Below are positions 1 to 10,044 of a stretch of 26,996 bases of DNA, piece by piece; within the stretch, counting starts at the first letter, position 1; the number at the start of each line of letters is the position of its first letter. The notes under the pieces were generated by a model. It was given only the letters and a program-made list of their open reading frames with translations. It made no database searches and was not told the origin of the DNA. Origin of the DNA: Phoronis australis (Eukaryota > Phoronida > Phoronidae); the NCBI GenBank assembly GCA_002633005.1, contig NMRA01001322.1, positions 1 to 26,996 on the forward strand. Direction: 5' to 3'. Both the position numbers and the translations under genes were made by a program.

Positions 1-576
1 TTTAGTGATATCTTTCGATTGGCAAAGCTCAATTTGTGATCTAAGCAGGCGAAAGTAAAGGAAATAGTGACTTTAATCTAAACGTGAGGATACCCACCGT
101 GTTATCATTTTGGTCTCTTGTTGAATTCATTCCTGTTCAAAGAACTGGTGCTCGTTCCACGATGTAAGCTCAAAATTTCTTTAAGCTGAATTCTAGATGT
201 AGACATTTTTCGTGAACTAGCGGTCACTGGGAAATTAGAATAGCTGACAACGGCCGTACCAAACACGCCCAATTTCATGTGGAACGAGCCACAGTATTCA
301 GTGGTTTAACTGAGTTATTTGACCTAGGTTTCATTGAAAGTAGGTTGTAAGGAACGAAAACGGCCAACGACGAAGTCAGCTATGTTAAATAAGCGCTTTT
401 TATGAGATGTAGCAAAAGGTTTAATGTACCATAGGTCCTTACAACCACGCTTGTTCTTGACCGCGAGCTGCAACACAAAATATGGGGCACCTCATGAGAC
501 ACTTGGCGTCACCTCCATTAATATTAGGATGTCCAATCTCTGACTTTATTTATATGTGCTTCGGAGCTAGGAACCT
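1..576. other. unassigned AT-rich stretch
   Basis: No open frame, repeat pair or RNA gene could be supported here. It lies 3' of the last recognised exon of the minus-strand ADAM-type gene, so it is probably intron or flank. A transmembrane exon of that gene would be expected somewhere below 3546, but no convincing hydrophobic exon with phase-1 entry was recognised. Confidence 0.5.
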
Positions 577-815
577 GGGGCTCGTTCCAACAAAACTGAT
601 TTAGCTAAGATAAACCTTAAATTTTAGTAAATTTTTAAAATAAAACTTAAATTTGTCTCGAGACCGTTTCAAGAAAGAGATCTTAAGTTTGAATTAATTT
701 TTTTATTAAAGTTTTTTCTTAATCTTAACTATTATAGCGAATGTGGAAGTTTCAAAGCGTGGACGTTAAAACAAATCTTAGACTTAAGTCAAAAATGTGC
801 GGACTAACGAACATT
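577..815 (+). repeat. MITE-like family B, copy 1 (degraded right end)
   Basis: This stretch aligns with 23819-24045 over most of its length. Shared blocks are the start CTCGTTCCAACAAAA, then a TTAGCTAAG-like block, AAATTTGTCTC, AAGAAAGA, GAATGTGGAA, TTTCAAAG and CTTAAGTC. In this copy the right end is diverged, so the boundary near 815 is approximate. No coding capacity is visible. Confidence 0.7.
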
Positions 816-1210
816 GACCAAATAACAATTTTAATTGATTATTTATCTTAAAACATAATAGAAAAGGGAAGTGTGCGTCTGTATAGTCCGAAAGGTCGAC
901 AGTCATCTTTTTTGGACTATTGCCTCTTTAAACTATCGACCTAGACCCGGTATGAGCAAAATGACCGTGTCTGTTCAGAGTGGCAAATGTTTTCTATTTC
1001 CCTAGTTAAGCCACCCATTTTTGGTATACACGTCACGGATGTTACCACCACTATTTCAGACAAGTTTGACATCATAGGATTATAATATTTCTGTCAGCTT
1101 GTAGCTCATAGGCGGATTTAGGTGGGGGGCAGGGGGCACCCCCCCCCCTTGTCTGCCGCAAACAAACATAAAACAGCGAGCCAAGAGAGTGAGAAAATAT
1201 TGAGATCAAT

Positions 1211-1358
1211 AATTAACCCCAGTAATTAACATACGGCTGAAATAATTTAACAATGTGTGCAGTTTTAGTTTGTGAGTGAGTGTAATTAACCCCGGTAATT
1301 AACATACGACTGAAACAAGATTTAACAATGTGTGCAGGTTTAGTTTATGTGTGAGTGT
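1211..1358 (+). repeat. 73-bp direct tandem duplication (2 units)
   Basis: Two adjacent units both start AATTAACCCC (1211 and 1284) and share TAATTAACATACG, CTGAAA, TTTAACAATGTGTGCAG and TTTAGTTT, followed by GTGAGTGT. They differ by a few substitutions and a small indel. Similar AATTAACCCC-AATTAAC wording recurs once near 15650. Confidence 0.8.
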
Positions 1359-1840
1359 GTGTGAGAGCGGGGGGGCTCAGACCCGATTTCAAGTGTTCGA
1401 TTCAGACCACCGGCGCAAGCGTAACTCGGTACCATGTAATGGCGCTCCCGATAGGTATGTGCGTGACATCCCAGGCGACCGGCAGCTGGGCTGCACACTA
1501 CCACTCCGTTTCCGTTGTCTTCTCTACTGTGCAATGAAGAAAATTACTTCATTTTCTCAAAGAAAACGTAATCTGACTACCGATGAAGAAACAGAAGCTT
1601 CTGGTAAAATGTAAATTTTAATCGAAGTCTTGGTGAATCACTCAGAAACTCATAATTCTCTTTTTGTCAAACATTAAAATTAGGACGATTACCAAAGCAA
1701 ACGCGTGGTTAATGCCAACACGAAAAACGGATTTGGTATTTTTATCAACTGAAGACTATTTTAAACACTACAAATTTCACTACAAACTGGTTGCACAAAA
1801 TGTAAAGCGTGTAATAGGCATTACGGAAAGAACCAGCCTC

Positions 1841-1861
1841 CCGTTCAGTAACGTAGGACCT
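1841..1861 (+). repeat. solo end of MITE family A
   Basis: CCGTTCAGTAACGTAGGACC matches the terminal inverted repeat of family A (see 19501-19641), but no partner end follows at the family's spacing. It is probably a fragment or remnant end 40 bp upstream of the fuller copy. Confidence 0.55.
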
Positions 1862-1899
1862 TGATAACAAGCAAGAGATATTGCTGTGTAATTCAATTG

Positions 1900-2042
1900 C
1901 ATTCAGTAAGGCTAGGACCTACGCTAGGACCTAGCTAAAATCTAGTCAAAGTCACTTGTAACTTAAAATATACATGTACGGCAATGTCTCGCGTAATCTC
2001 GCGACGTCTTGCGTATTAGCGAGCTCCTAGAACTATTGAACG
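1900..2042 (+). repeat. MITE family A, copy 1
   Basis: The left end is TTCAGTAAGGCTAGGACCT and the right end is CTCCTAGAACTATTGAACG, which are imperfect inverted repeats of about 20 bp. The interior repeats CTAGGACCTA and shares CTAGTCAAAGTCAC and CTCGCGTAATCTCGCGA with the copy at 19501-19641. Confidence 0.8.
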
Positions 2043-2554
2043 GGAAACAGGTTCGCGCGCAAACGCTGTGGACCATAAACAAGTAGTTTTTTAGAATATC
2101 ATTATAGGATCTGTTTCTTTTTTTTTGATAATATACACTTCAGAAGTCAAGAAAAATGCTTGTTTTTAGAGGCAAAAACAAACAATTTTTTCTCCTGGGC
2201 CGGAGGGGTAAACCCCTCCTCCCGACCTCCCCCCCATTTGGTTCCGACAAGATAAAATTTTGCCCCCTTATGATATCCTAGATCCGCCACTGCAGTTGTT
2301 CAAAACGCACGCGTTACTATGTCCTCACTTTTTTAAACTATTAGTTCTCTCTTCTCAAAGGCGATCTTTTGCTCTTGCACTGGTCAAATCTGTCAACCTC
2401 CCCGTAAAAAAATGCGTGTTTTTATTTCCTTCCATCACAATGTCTTTAAGAAATTGTCATTCGTGACTAAGGTGGTAAACAGAACCCGCCGGTATTAGAA
2501 ACTTTGACCTTGACCCTTTTGCATAAGCCAAGGCTCCAATGCAATAGAAGACTG

Positions 2555-2733
2555 GCATAAAATGCAACATTGGTAGATTTCTCGCGTGTGCATTCGACGT
2601 AAATTGTAACAATTACATAAAATGTTGCAACTTGTTACATTTCAGGAGAGGCCAAACAACGTAAAATGTAACAATGACGTATAAATGTAGTAGTTGCTAC
2701 ATTTTACGAAATTATTACATTTTACAGCGTATC
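2555..2733 (+). repeat. repeat family C, copy 1 (TGTAAC-rich foldback)
   Basis: This copy runs from GCATAAAATGCAACATTGG to TTACATTTTACAGCGTATC. The interior carries multiple inverted copies of CGTAAAATGTAACA / TGTTACATTTTACG, so the strand can fold on itself repeatedly. It shares order and ends with 17343-17523 (opposite orientation) and 18403-18573. No ORF. Confidence 0.8.
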
Positions 2734-2903
2734 AGAGCACTGATTTTTCTACCGTGTGTCATTTATACCCACGTGATACATGTTCTACAGGAGCACTTCA
2801 ATATTTCTGTTTGGAATAATCCAGATCGATACAGTAGGGTGCCTTGAATATTTAAACTTGGTTTTACTTAACCCAACCCTTGGTCTAACAAAACCAAGGT
2901 AGA

Positions 2904-3030
2904 GTTCAGTAGTCAGCTCGCATCTAAAAAAATCTATCCAAAATCACACGTTCTCATTTAAAGTATGCGGCAATGTTTCACGTTATCTCACAAGGTATTG
3001 CTTTTTGACGAGTTCCTAGCATTACCGAAC
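2904..3030 (+). repeat. MITE family A, copy 2 (diverged)
   Basis: The left end is GTTCAGTAGTCAGCTCG and the right end is AGTTCCTAGCATTACCGAAC. The interior GCGGCAATGTTTCACGTTAT and ACAAGGTATTGCTTTTTGACG align with family A copies 1 and 3. This is the most diverged of the three. Confidence 0.65.
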
Positions 3031-3545
3031 CCACGCTCTTAAAATTTTAAACCACGGTAGTGAAACGCAAGCTAAGTCTAAAATTGGACCCTGTTAAGCC
3101 CATTAAGGAAGACCAGGTTAAAGTTTGAAACCATATTTTGTTAAACCACCATTATGAAATCGGCTGCTATATGCCTATCGAATAATCTGTACCTGGACGC
3201 GGATTTGTCATAGGCAAAAACGAAAATGTGTAATAGTTTCTTTTAGTTGAACCCCTGCAGCATGTAGGCCTAGTCCAATCTACAGCAACTTCTCTACTGA
3301 GCTACGACTGTACATTGAATCTAGGTAAACACATTACCTTCAAGTAGGTCAACCTCCTGAAATTTCTAAAAGTAACCTCCTCCCGATTTTGATAATAATC
3401 ATACAGTAATTCTTCTTGTCTAATGGTCGTTCTCCGTGACATGGACATGTTCAGTATAAAAGTGCTCATGATTTGAAAATTTTGGAAAAATGTCAGGTGG
3501 ACGCCCTTCTACTAGCTCACGTAATAAATAGGAAATGACACTTAC
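3031..3545. other. intron/flank 3' of the EGF exon, nothing recognised
   Basis: This is the sequence immediately downstream (minus sense) of the EGF exon's GTAAGT donor. No following exon was identified. The open frames that continue from the exon are intronic. Confidence 0.5.
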
Positions 3546-3657
3546 TAGAGGAAGGTGCTGGTGCCCCGCTGTGCACGCTTCCACCGGCTCCTGACGAGCT
3601 ACATGTCGGTGGTGTGTAACCAGAGTCGCAATAGCAGTCTCCTGCGTTGTCACAAAC
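3546..3657 (-). CDS. ADAM-type gene, EGF-like exon (exon 8 of 8 seen)
   Basis: The acceptor CTGTCTCAG precedes GTT TGT GAC, and the donor A|GTAAGT follows. The exon has 37 codons plus one base: entry phase 0, exit phase 1. The product begins VCDNAGDCYCDSGYTPPTC and continues into a Gly/Ser/Ala/Pro linker (GAGGSVHSG). Joined to the preceding exon (CLCSSHG) it gives a six-cysteine EGF module followed by the GGS-x-x-SG linker typical of ADAM proteins just before the membrane. In ADAMs this EGF packs after the cysteine-rich domain outside the cell. A transmembrane exon would be expected next and is not seen in the window. The family is clear from the pattern; the subfamily is not. Confidence 0.88.
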
Positions 3658-4716
3658 CTGAGACAGACAGCAACTGCAGAATTACCAGCATTGAACACCA
3701 TCTTGTTCCTACAAGACTTAGTTATTCACGGGAGATTAGCATAAAATCGCTATGGACGAGAAGATCAAGCAACTTGAAAACATTTTGTATTGGGTGAGGC
3801 AAGTATGAAGAGAACATACTTTTTATCTTTTCATAAGAAATTATTACAGAACAGAAAAGGATTTGAACTTATCATGTGTTGTATGAACAATCGTTGACGA
3901 ATGATATGAGCGTCTCTTCACCAACCGTACACGTGTTAAGACATCACACAGCAGTTGGAATGAAATATAACGCCAGCATTTGCTTAGTAAACAACTGGAG
4001 ATACACTTCAAACAAAATTGCCGTTATCGACAACACTTGGACGGCCACTAAAAAACAGTGCAGGTGGCCTGATGTCATTTGTGGTGCATCAGACGTGCCT
4101 CATGGTTGGGCCTATTGCACAAAACACCTGAGGTACAGCACGAGAGCCCCATTATGGTTCTTCGGGAAGGAACTTTTCAACTCTGCCAGTCTCCTTTAAG
4201 AAAACAGACAGACGTTTCCATTTGTTGCCATGTATTATATGTTGTAGGCATGTAACGGTGACATCCAGTAGGTAGGTCCTTAGACTATAAAATTTGGGCA
4301 AGACTCTACCAGATATTGAGGGGACACACTAGGCACCCCACATGCTCAGTAATGTGTCTGTGTCGCAGTGCCCTTTAAAATTTGAATGACGTATATAAGC
4401 CTAATCTATCTACACTCATTTTTTTTAATCTTTTGGTGGATCACGTTGGGAAAATTCTCCTTGGTCTATCTGCAGGGGTTACGTGATGGCCATTGGACTA
4501 TTGACTGGATGTATATATTCATTCTGCAGCACCCGTAAGGTGCAACAGTTTTGCCGTCGACAATGACACATACAGCCACATTAAAATCATACTGGACATC
4601 GTCAAAATTCAATAAGGTTTGGTGCGCCAAAGCGCAACTAAACATCCTTTTCTTTTTGACTATAATCCGTGTCAATACTGGGTTAATGAAACAAAACATC
4701 CAATAAACGCACTTAC
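3658..4716 (-). other. ADAM-type gene intron (1059 bp)
   Basis: This lies between the second ACR-end exon and the EGF exon. It contains a 107-codon open frame on the plus strand (3876-4199) with several Cys and Trp but no recognisable domain, which I treat as chance. No repeat family member was recognised. Confidence 0.55.
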
Positions 4717-4782
4717 ACCATGGGAGGAGCAAAGGCAGGTGTCTGGTCTTGAAATATCTTGGCATTTTTGATCCACACACAT
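4717..4782 (-). CDS. ADAM-type gene, second ACR-end exon (exon 7 of 8)
   Basis: The acceptor GTTCCGCAG and donor GGT|GTAAGT bound 22 codons in phase 0 on both sides. The residues run MCVDQKCQDISRPDTCLCSS then HG. This is the end of the ADAM cysteine-rich domain (pattern CGxxKxC-x-x-x-C) and the first cysteines of the EGF. It joins the previous exon ending CGTNK and the next beginning VCDNAG without a phase change. It is the paralogue of the exon at 20867-20938 (ICLRQECKSL...). It lies 3' (minus sense) of the ISL2EU-like transposon, which is in the same 6.9-kb intron as the assembly gap. Confidence 0.85.
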
Positions 4783-5038
4783 CTGCGGAACACATATCAT
4801 TACAACATGTCATACGAGCGTCTCACCAATACTTCTCGGATTCAAAAATTGTTTTATACATACAAACATGAATCTCTTGTCAAAAGGAATGACGTCTGTT
4901 TTTATTCAATCGCAGTAAATGTATTTTGCAAGCTTGCTGAGATTAGAAGTGATTTCTGGGTTTGAAAGAACGGACAATTCTCTATTCACCACTTGCACGC
5001 ATTCGGCAAAACGAGGCCACCTGTCCCACTTCGCAAAC

Positions 5039-7405
5039 ATGGTTCATTGCTGTGTGCCGCTGTGCAGTAACTCGTCGAAGAAAAAATCGTCATTTTCCTT
5101 CCACAAGTTCCCGAGTGACCAGACAGTTCACAACAAGTGGATAGTTAATATCCGTAGAGATCCAGGAAAACACATTAACGTAAGTTTACAGACAATTGCC
5201 TTTGAAATAAGCCGATTGAAAGCCTTGAAAGCCGGTGTCCTGTCATGTCCACTTCTCCGGTTTCTACACGTCGTAAGGTCGATTGTAAATAGGCTACTCG
5301 AAAAAAGACTTATTTTTGCCAAATTGTTAAACGCTTTCGTGTTTTTAACAATGTAACATTTGTCTAAGACGCATTCTTTTGATCTTACCGAATATTTATG
5401 CGATTAATCCCATCGTTAGCCTGACTGACTGTACTCACTGAATTGGTACGTCAGGTACGGGTCCTCTTACAAAAATGAACTTAAGTTTTCATCGAAGAAC
5501 TTAAATTTTTGGTCTGAAAAACTTAACTTTTCATTCATGAAAACTTAAGTTTTTGGCGAAAACTTAAGTATTTTGGAACAAGTTTTTTGGAACGAACTTA
5601 AGTTTTCAAAAACTTAAGTTCTGAAAACGGCGGCTTACTCGGTGTACGATGTCTAGTTTTTATTTATGGTTTCAGGTAGGAGTAGATTATTTTGTTGTCG
5701 TACCAGTGCGCAGAACACCAGTATGCAAAATATGCTATGTTCGTTTCAAACCATGTCTGCAAAATCGGGGTGCTGGACAACAGTCCTCCCCCACCCAGCC
5801 AGCTAGGCATATCTTGTGGTCATGTACAAAACTATGCAACACAATAGCCCCTGTATCGTAATTGGTCTACTATCAGAAGGAGAAATTGCTTTGCTTAGGA
5901 AAATTACTTCTCTACGTGTGTGTGATTATTACTTTTTTATCCATTCAGTTAACACCAAACACATGTGTGTGCTCAGCTCACTTCACGGAAGATGACTACA
6001 TCTTCAAGGCGACCATCATGAAGAAGATCTTAAAGGATGGTGTGGTTCCAACCATTTTCAACTGGAGCAAAACAGGCGTTGTCAGAAAGCAAAGGTCACC
6101 AAAAAAGAGATCTTTTGTTGATACTCTGAGGTATGTTATATTCAGGAATTAAATTACATAATAAGCGTATTTTGGTGGGGGTGGGGCTGTAACCATTGTA
6201 CTCGATCAATACATTAGTGTCAATTTTTATACTCTTACTATTACGACTTAAAAGAGTGTTGCCAGACATAGCTCCGGTAAAAACTATTTTCTAATCTATC
6301 TGACACTGTCACTGTAACGATAGGCTGGACAGTATTTAAAGCACGTCCTCTGAGCTACTAATTGTGCTCTTTTTATAATCTTAAAGGAGCATTAGGCTGA
6401 ACCCAGTTTCGCCTATTGTCAGTTATTGAGTGTCATTAATGCTTTATGTGGGATAATCAGCATATGCCGATCAACAACCACCAAATCAATGGCTACCTGA
6501 CTTGAAGCGTTGTTCAGCACTTATGTCCTTTTAGAAATATTTTTCGATTCCTGTTGTTTCTACTTCAGAATCTCAACTTTGCGACAAGATGAATCGGATG
6601 TGGTGGACGTGGCAGAACCTGTGTTAGATAGACCCGCTGCAGAGTCTAGTGAAGTACTGTGTCCCCCTGTTTGTTACGACCACGAGTATTGTGTCTACCC
6701 CCCGATGACTGAGACAAGAAACTGGCAGCGGCGATAACTGAGATAAATAGACTGCAACTAGAGAATGACAAACTGCTGGAAAATTCACATTTATACTCAA
6801 CCATCGCCAAAGGTAACAGTACAGTGCTATACTACACGGGATTCCGTACATATGCTCTCCTTATGTCCTTCTTCCAATGCATTGTGCCTAGTACAGCTGA
6901 GAACATGGTTACATACTCACAGAGACGGCGACTGTTGACAGGAGAGTGTAAAAGCACTCGTTTGTCATTTTCTTATTCGAAGATTTCATTGACTGACCAG
7001 TTTTTGTTAACATTATGTCGTCTAAGAGTTGGTACTAAAGAGCGAGAACTAGCAGACATACAAAAAATTCACGAATCGACTATATGCAGAATTGTTATTA
7101 CTTGGGTGAATTACTGTGTTTTAGGCTCGGTTAATATTTGGCCAAGTAGGAAAAAGTTAAGAAACACATGCCTGCTGCGTTCTTGGATAAATATCCAAAC
7201 ACACGAGTGATTTTGAACTGTACAGAAATGTGGATCCAAAAACCGTCAAGCTTGGTGTCAAATTCTGAATTTTATTAGCACTACAAAGGCAGAACCACAC
7301 TAAAAGCTTTAGTTGGTGTGGCCACTGTGAAGCCATGTTTAAAAGATCATGTTGTACCACGATTTTAGATCGGACGAGTAATAAGGAAAAACTTTTAGTT
7401 TGCTG
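5039..7405 (+). pseudogene. THAP + DDE transposase pseudogene (Harbinger/ISL2EU-like ORF1)
   Basis: Family role: transposase that binds element ends through a THAP zinc finger and cuts with a DDE nuclease. Exon 1 (5039-5179) encodes MVHCCVPLCSNSSKKKSSFS and a conserved KW; exon 2 (5949-6130) gives CVCSAHF and VVPTIF, completing the C2CH THAP finger; exon 3 starts at 6569. Splice sites are good (AAC|GTAAGT, CAG|TTA, GAG|GTATGT, CTTCAG|AA) and phases match. Exon 3 continues in shifted frames with a leucine-rich coiled coil, YYTGFRTYALL, a helix-turn-helix (LLTLCRLRVGTKERELA ... WPSRKK), then after another shift RVILNCTEMWIQKP. Decay: frame breaks near 6720 and 7150, a stop in EFY*HYKG (about 7275), the expected first catalytic Asp (xDCTE) is Asn, SDK reads SNK near 7377, and the C-terminal third is absent. 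It is convergent with the YqaJ-type gene. Confidence 0.85.
5478..5630. repeat. cluster of AACTTAAGTT palindromes
   Basis: About eight close copies of the self-complementary word AACTTAAGTTTT or its variants lie in 150 bp, together with TTTTTTGGAACGAACTT. The cluster is in the first intron of the transposase pseudogene. The TTAAGT and TTTGGAAC wording recalls the right end of MITE family B, so it may be a rearranged member of that family. Confidence 0.7.
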
Positions 7406-7705
7406 TCGTATGATACATAGGCCTACTGTTTTGGCTGGCCATAAGACTGTTAAAAATTAACGCTGTGACTCTAATAAGTACCTCCCTCTAGCAGACCCCG
7501 GGTCTGGAGCACGTATGAAAAAATAAATGCCCCGGTGTTGATTACAAGCCTTACGGTATATATGTAAATAGACTTTAGACTATCAAAAGGTTTTACAAAA
7601 GTATCTGAATAGAATCTACATAGAAAGTGTTTTAAACAATAGAATTTTAAAAACCACAAATGCTATTTTATTGTTTTTATACAGTCCAGTGTATTTAACA
7701 GTACT

Positions 7706-9975
7706 TCAACTCTTGCAAGCTTTAGCCACCAACAGCTCCTTCAGGAAGTGGTTGTAAAAACTGTCTAGCTTAAGTTTCATTCCATTGAAAAAGTCATTGC
7801 CAAAATAGATCTGATCACAATGGAATTCATCTTGACACATAACATAAAAGTCACACCATGCAGCCCCTGATATGCCCAGCTGGCCCATCATTTGACCAAA
7901 ATACATGTGCGTTTTTCTTAAACTGTAACCATCGTCATTTTGGCGCAAGTACGCCAATTCAGCCAAAGTATTTTTCGTGCTGCATTTCACTTCCAGCAGA
8001 CCCCAAGACGGTGTCTCGTCGGGATCAAAGACAAGTCTGTAAGGGCTGCAACCTAGATGGGGAGCTGTGATATTTATGATGAATCCTAGTGGATGGACAT
8101 CCACCGTGAACTGGCATACCTCTCTACAGCAACACCTTCATTTTCAATGCCAAATGCCATGGCTGCTGATACGATACGTTTCTTAGATATCCTGTCTTTT
8201 GCTAACTGGTCATAATTTTCTCTGCGCGAACACACACTTTTAAATTTGGATGCAGTAATGCGGCACTCTCGAAGTTTGTGCCACTCTAGACAACTGGACT
8301 GTGACCGAGTGTCCTCTTCGTATTGTTGGCTTTCCTCTATGGTAACAGCAAGAGTCTTGAGGATAACTGCTGACTCATGATTCACTTCAAATTGATTGCC
8401 AGTGATGTCAGGTAGGTGAAAAACTGGTGGGGTTGGAGGTCCAACAAATACCGAAGACGGCACATGTTTCTCTTGATACGAAAGTACAGACCCCTTTGGT
8501 ACCACTCCGAATGACGACTCAGCTAACTGTTCGTTTTCTTCATCATCTGACCATATCTGAGGCCACTGAACAGGTGGATTGTGAGATTTCAGAGTTGGCA
8601 TCAGCTTTCCTTTTAGGTTGATAGTGTACAAAGGTACAGTGACAGGGTTGTACACCTGTAATGTGATGCCATCGGTGTGGGGCTTTCTTGACTGCGAGGG
8701 GAGCTTCGGTTTCACTACACGCACACTTGTTGTGGGCTTGGGAGCAATCCCATGGGTCCTTGGGGGAACATGCCACTTTTGTGGTTGTGATGTTGACCTC
8801 ACTAGCTCAGGGACCTTCTTTAAACGCAAACTCTGATAGTGAGACACTTGGTATAAAAGGGCTATAGCGTGAGAGCACAGTCGTTTGCCAGCAGTGCAGG
8901 TGAAGATGTGTGTCATTAATGACACTGCACCAGAACCATCCAGAGTAATCTGAAATAATACAACATAAATCATGTTGACATCAGGAAGTCACGCTGATAA
9001 ATTTCAGATCCCATTCTAACCTGGGATTAGTGATCTGCTGTAATGATTTTTTAGGAAAATTAAAAATTTCCATGGGAGTCGACTCGATAGTAAGAGGGGC
9101 ACCATAATTTCATGTTTTACTAGCAGTCCTTGAAAAAGGTCACTAATTCAACTAATAAAAAATAACTGGCAAGAGTTCAGAATGTTTGAATTTAAGATCA
9201 CGGATCTTATTAATAAAAAATTACTGAACTAAGGCAAAAATATTAGTTGCACTTAATCATATCACGATATCATAATACATAAATATATTATAAACGAGAT
9301 ATGTTTATTTTTATATACTTTCACTATTTATACTATGGTTGTGACCCACAGATATTTAGCCATCCTTGTGGGCCCGCGCAATCAGCATAGCTTCAGCATA
9401 ATTCATTCTAAAATAAAAGTAAAAAGTTGACCAAGTAGACACTAATGCACACTATCTCCCAAAATACCTCAATTATATGCGGGTTTTCAGACTTCTTCAT
9501 CCTCCTGTAGCACTTGCAGCGCACTTCACAATTTTCTCGTTGACTTGACATGACTGTAAAAACAACACAGCAATACATTTTACGGTTGCTGATCGGCTGA
9601 CTGACCCCCAGCAACGCAAATGCCTACGACATGTGCCTAGAACAGTCACCTTGCTAAGAATAAAATTATATGAAATCAACACAAACTTCTCATCATGTAA
9701 TGTTTTGAACACGTAACGTGAGTTTTTATGGTTCAGTTCCGTATTAAAGCCAATGCGACCGGCAACTGCCCGGCTGAAGCGTGTAACGAGCCTAATTTTG
9801 AATAATATTTACCTTCGATTTCGTGGAAGTAAGAATCCCAAAAGAACCTGTAAACTTTTTGAATTCCACTTTTGGGAGTTTGCGAAAAGGTGGACACCAT
9901 TCTGTCGATATCCTCGTGTTTAATCGTCGGCACATTGGTGAGCAATTTACCCCATACACACTCGTCAGACGCCAT
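7706..9975 (-). pseudogene. SWIM + YqaJ-type nuclease gene (ISL2EU-like ORF2), one frameshift
   Basis: Three exons: 9975-9813 (start in AAAATGG, MASDECVWGK..., ends FWDSYFHEIE), 9553-9468 (VMSSQRENCEVRCKCYRRMK ... NPHIIE) and 8949-7706. Splice sites are consensus (GAAG|GTAAAT, TTTTTACAG|TC, GAG|GTATTT, TATTTCAG|ATT) and phases 1 and 0 agree. Exon 3 has a SWIM-like zinc site (FTCTAGKRLCSHAIALLY), a low-complexity linker, then the YqaJ/lambda-exonuclease-like domain: WHKLRECRITASKF, AMAFGIENEGVAVERY, VHPLGF, GLLEVKC and MYFGQMMGQLGISGAAWCDF. Near 8114 the frame changes between ERYA and QFTVDV, a single-base-type shift. Family members usually read CxC in the SWIM site and TPDG before the ExK motif. 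Here these are FTC and SPYR, so one zinc ligand and the catalytic Asp are lost. About 497 codons remain, far better preserved than ORF1. Confidence 0.85.
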
Positions 9976-10044
9976 TTTTCTCAACTCAGGGACAAGAAGC
10001 CTCGTTTTCAATGGGGTCGACAGTGGCGCCGCTGAAGTGTGCAA

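Larger units (their letters stand above)
1111..2288. mobile_element. possible DNA element with GGCGGAT ends
   Basis: The segment begins GGCGGATTTAGG (1111) followed by a G/C-homopolymer-rich tract. It ends CCTAGATCCGCC (2277-2288), an imperfect inverted match of about 12 bp. The G/C homopolymer stretches just inside both ends (around 1122-1151 and 2190-2240) also mirror one another. Interior ORFs are short and unrecognised. A family A MITE (1900-2042) and a 73-bp tandem duplication sit inside. It could be a non-autonomous element, or two unrelated repeats. Confidence 0.4.
5039..9975. mobile_element. decayed ISL2EU-like (Harbinger superfamily) transposon, coding core
   Basis: The pairing of a THAP/DDE transposase with a YqaJ-domain nuclease is the hallmark of the ISL2EU group of Harbinger-type DNA transposons. 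The two genes are tail to tail, with stops about 300 bp apart. The element must end between 4783 and 5039 on the left, because the host exon ends at 4782, and between 9975 and the gap on the right. I could not find convincing terminal inverted repeats or target duplications, so only the coding core is delimited. It is inserted in an intron of the ADAM-type gene. Confidence 0.75.

Noticed and set aside
3555-3797. Plus-strand ORF over the EGF exon
   Set aside because: It is the antisense shadow of the EGF exon on the minus strand, where splice sites and the EGF pattern fit.
3876-4199. 107-codon plus-strand ORF with several Cys and Trp
   Set aside because: No domain signature or splice context; it lies antisense in an intron of the minus-strand gene. 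Reading the minus strand for a third cysteine-rich exon gave GHLHC but no further matching cysteines.
4783-5038. Terminal inverted repeat of the ISL2EU-like element
   Set aside because: I compared this flank with 9976-10929 and found no convincing inverted match, so element ends are left open.
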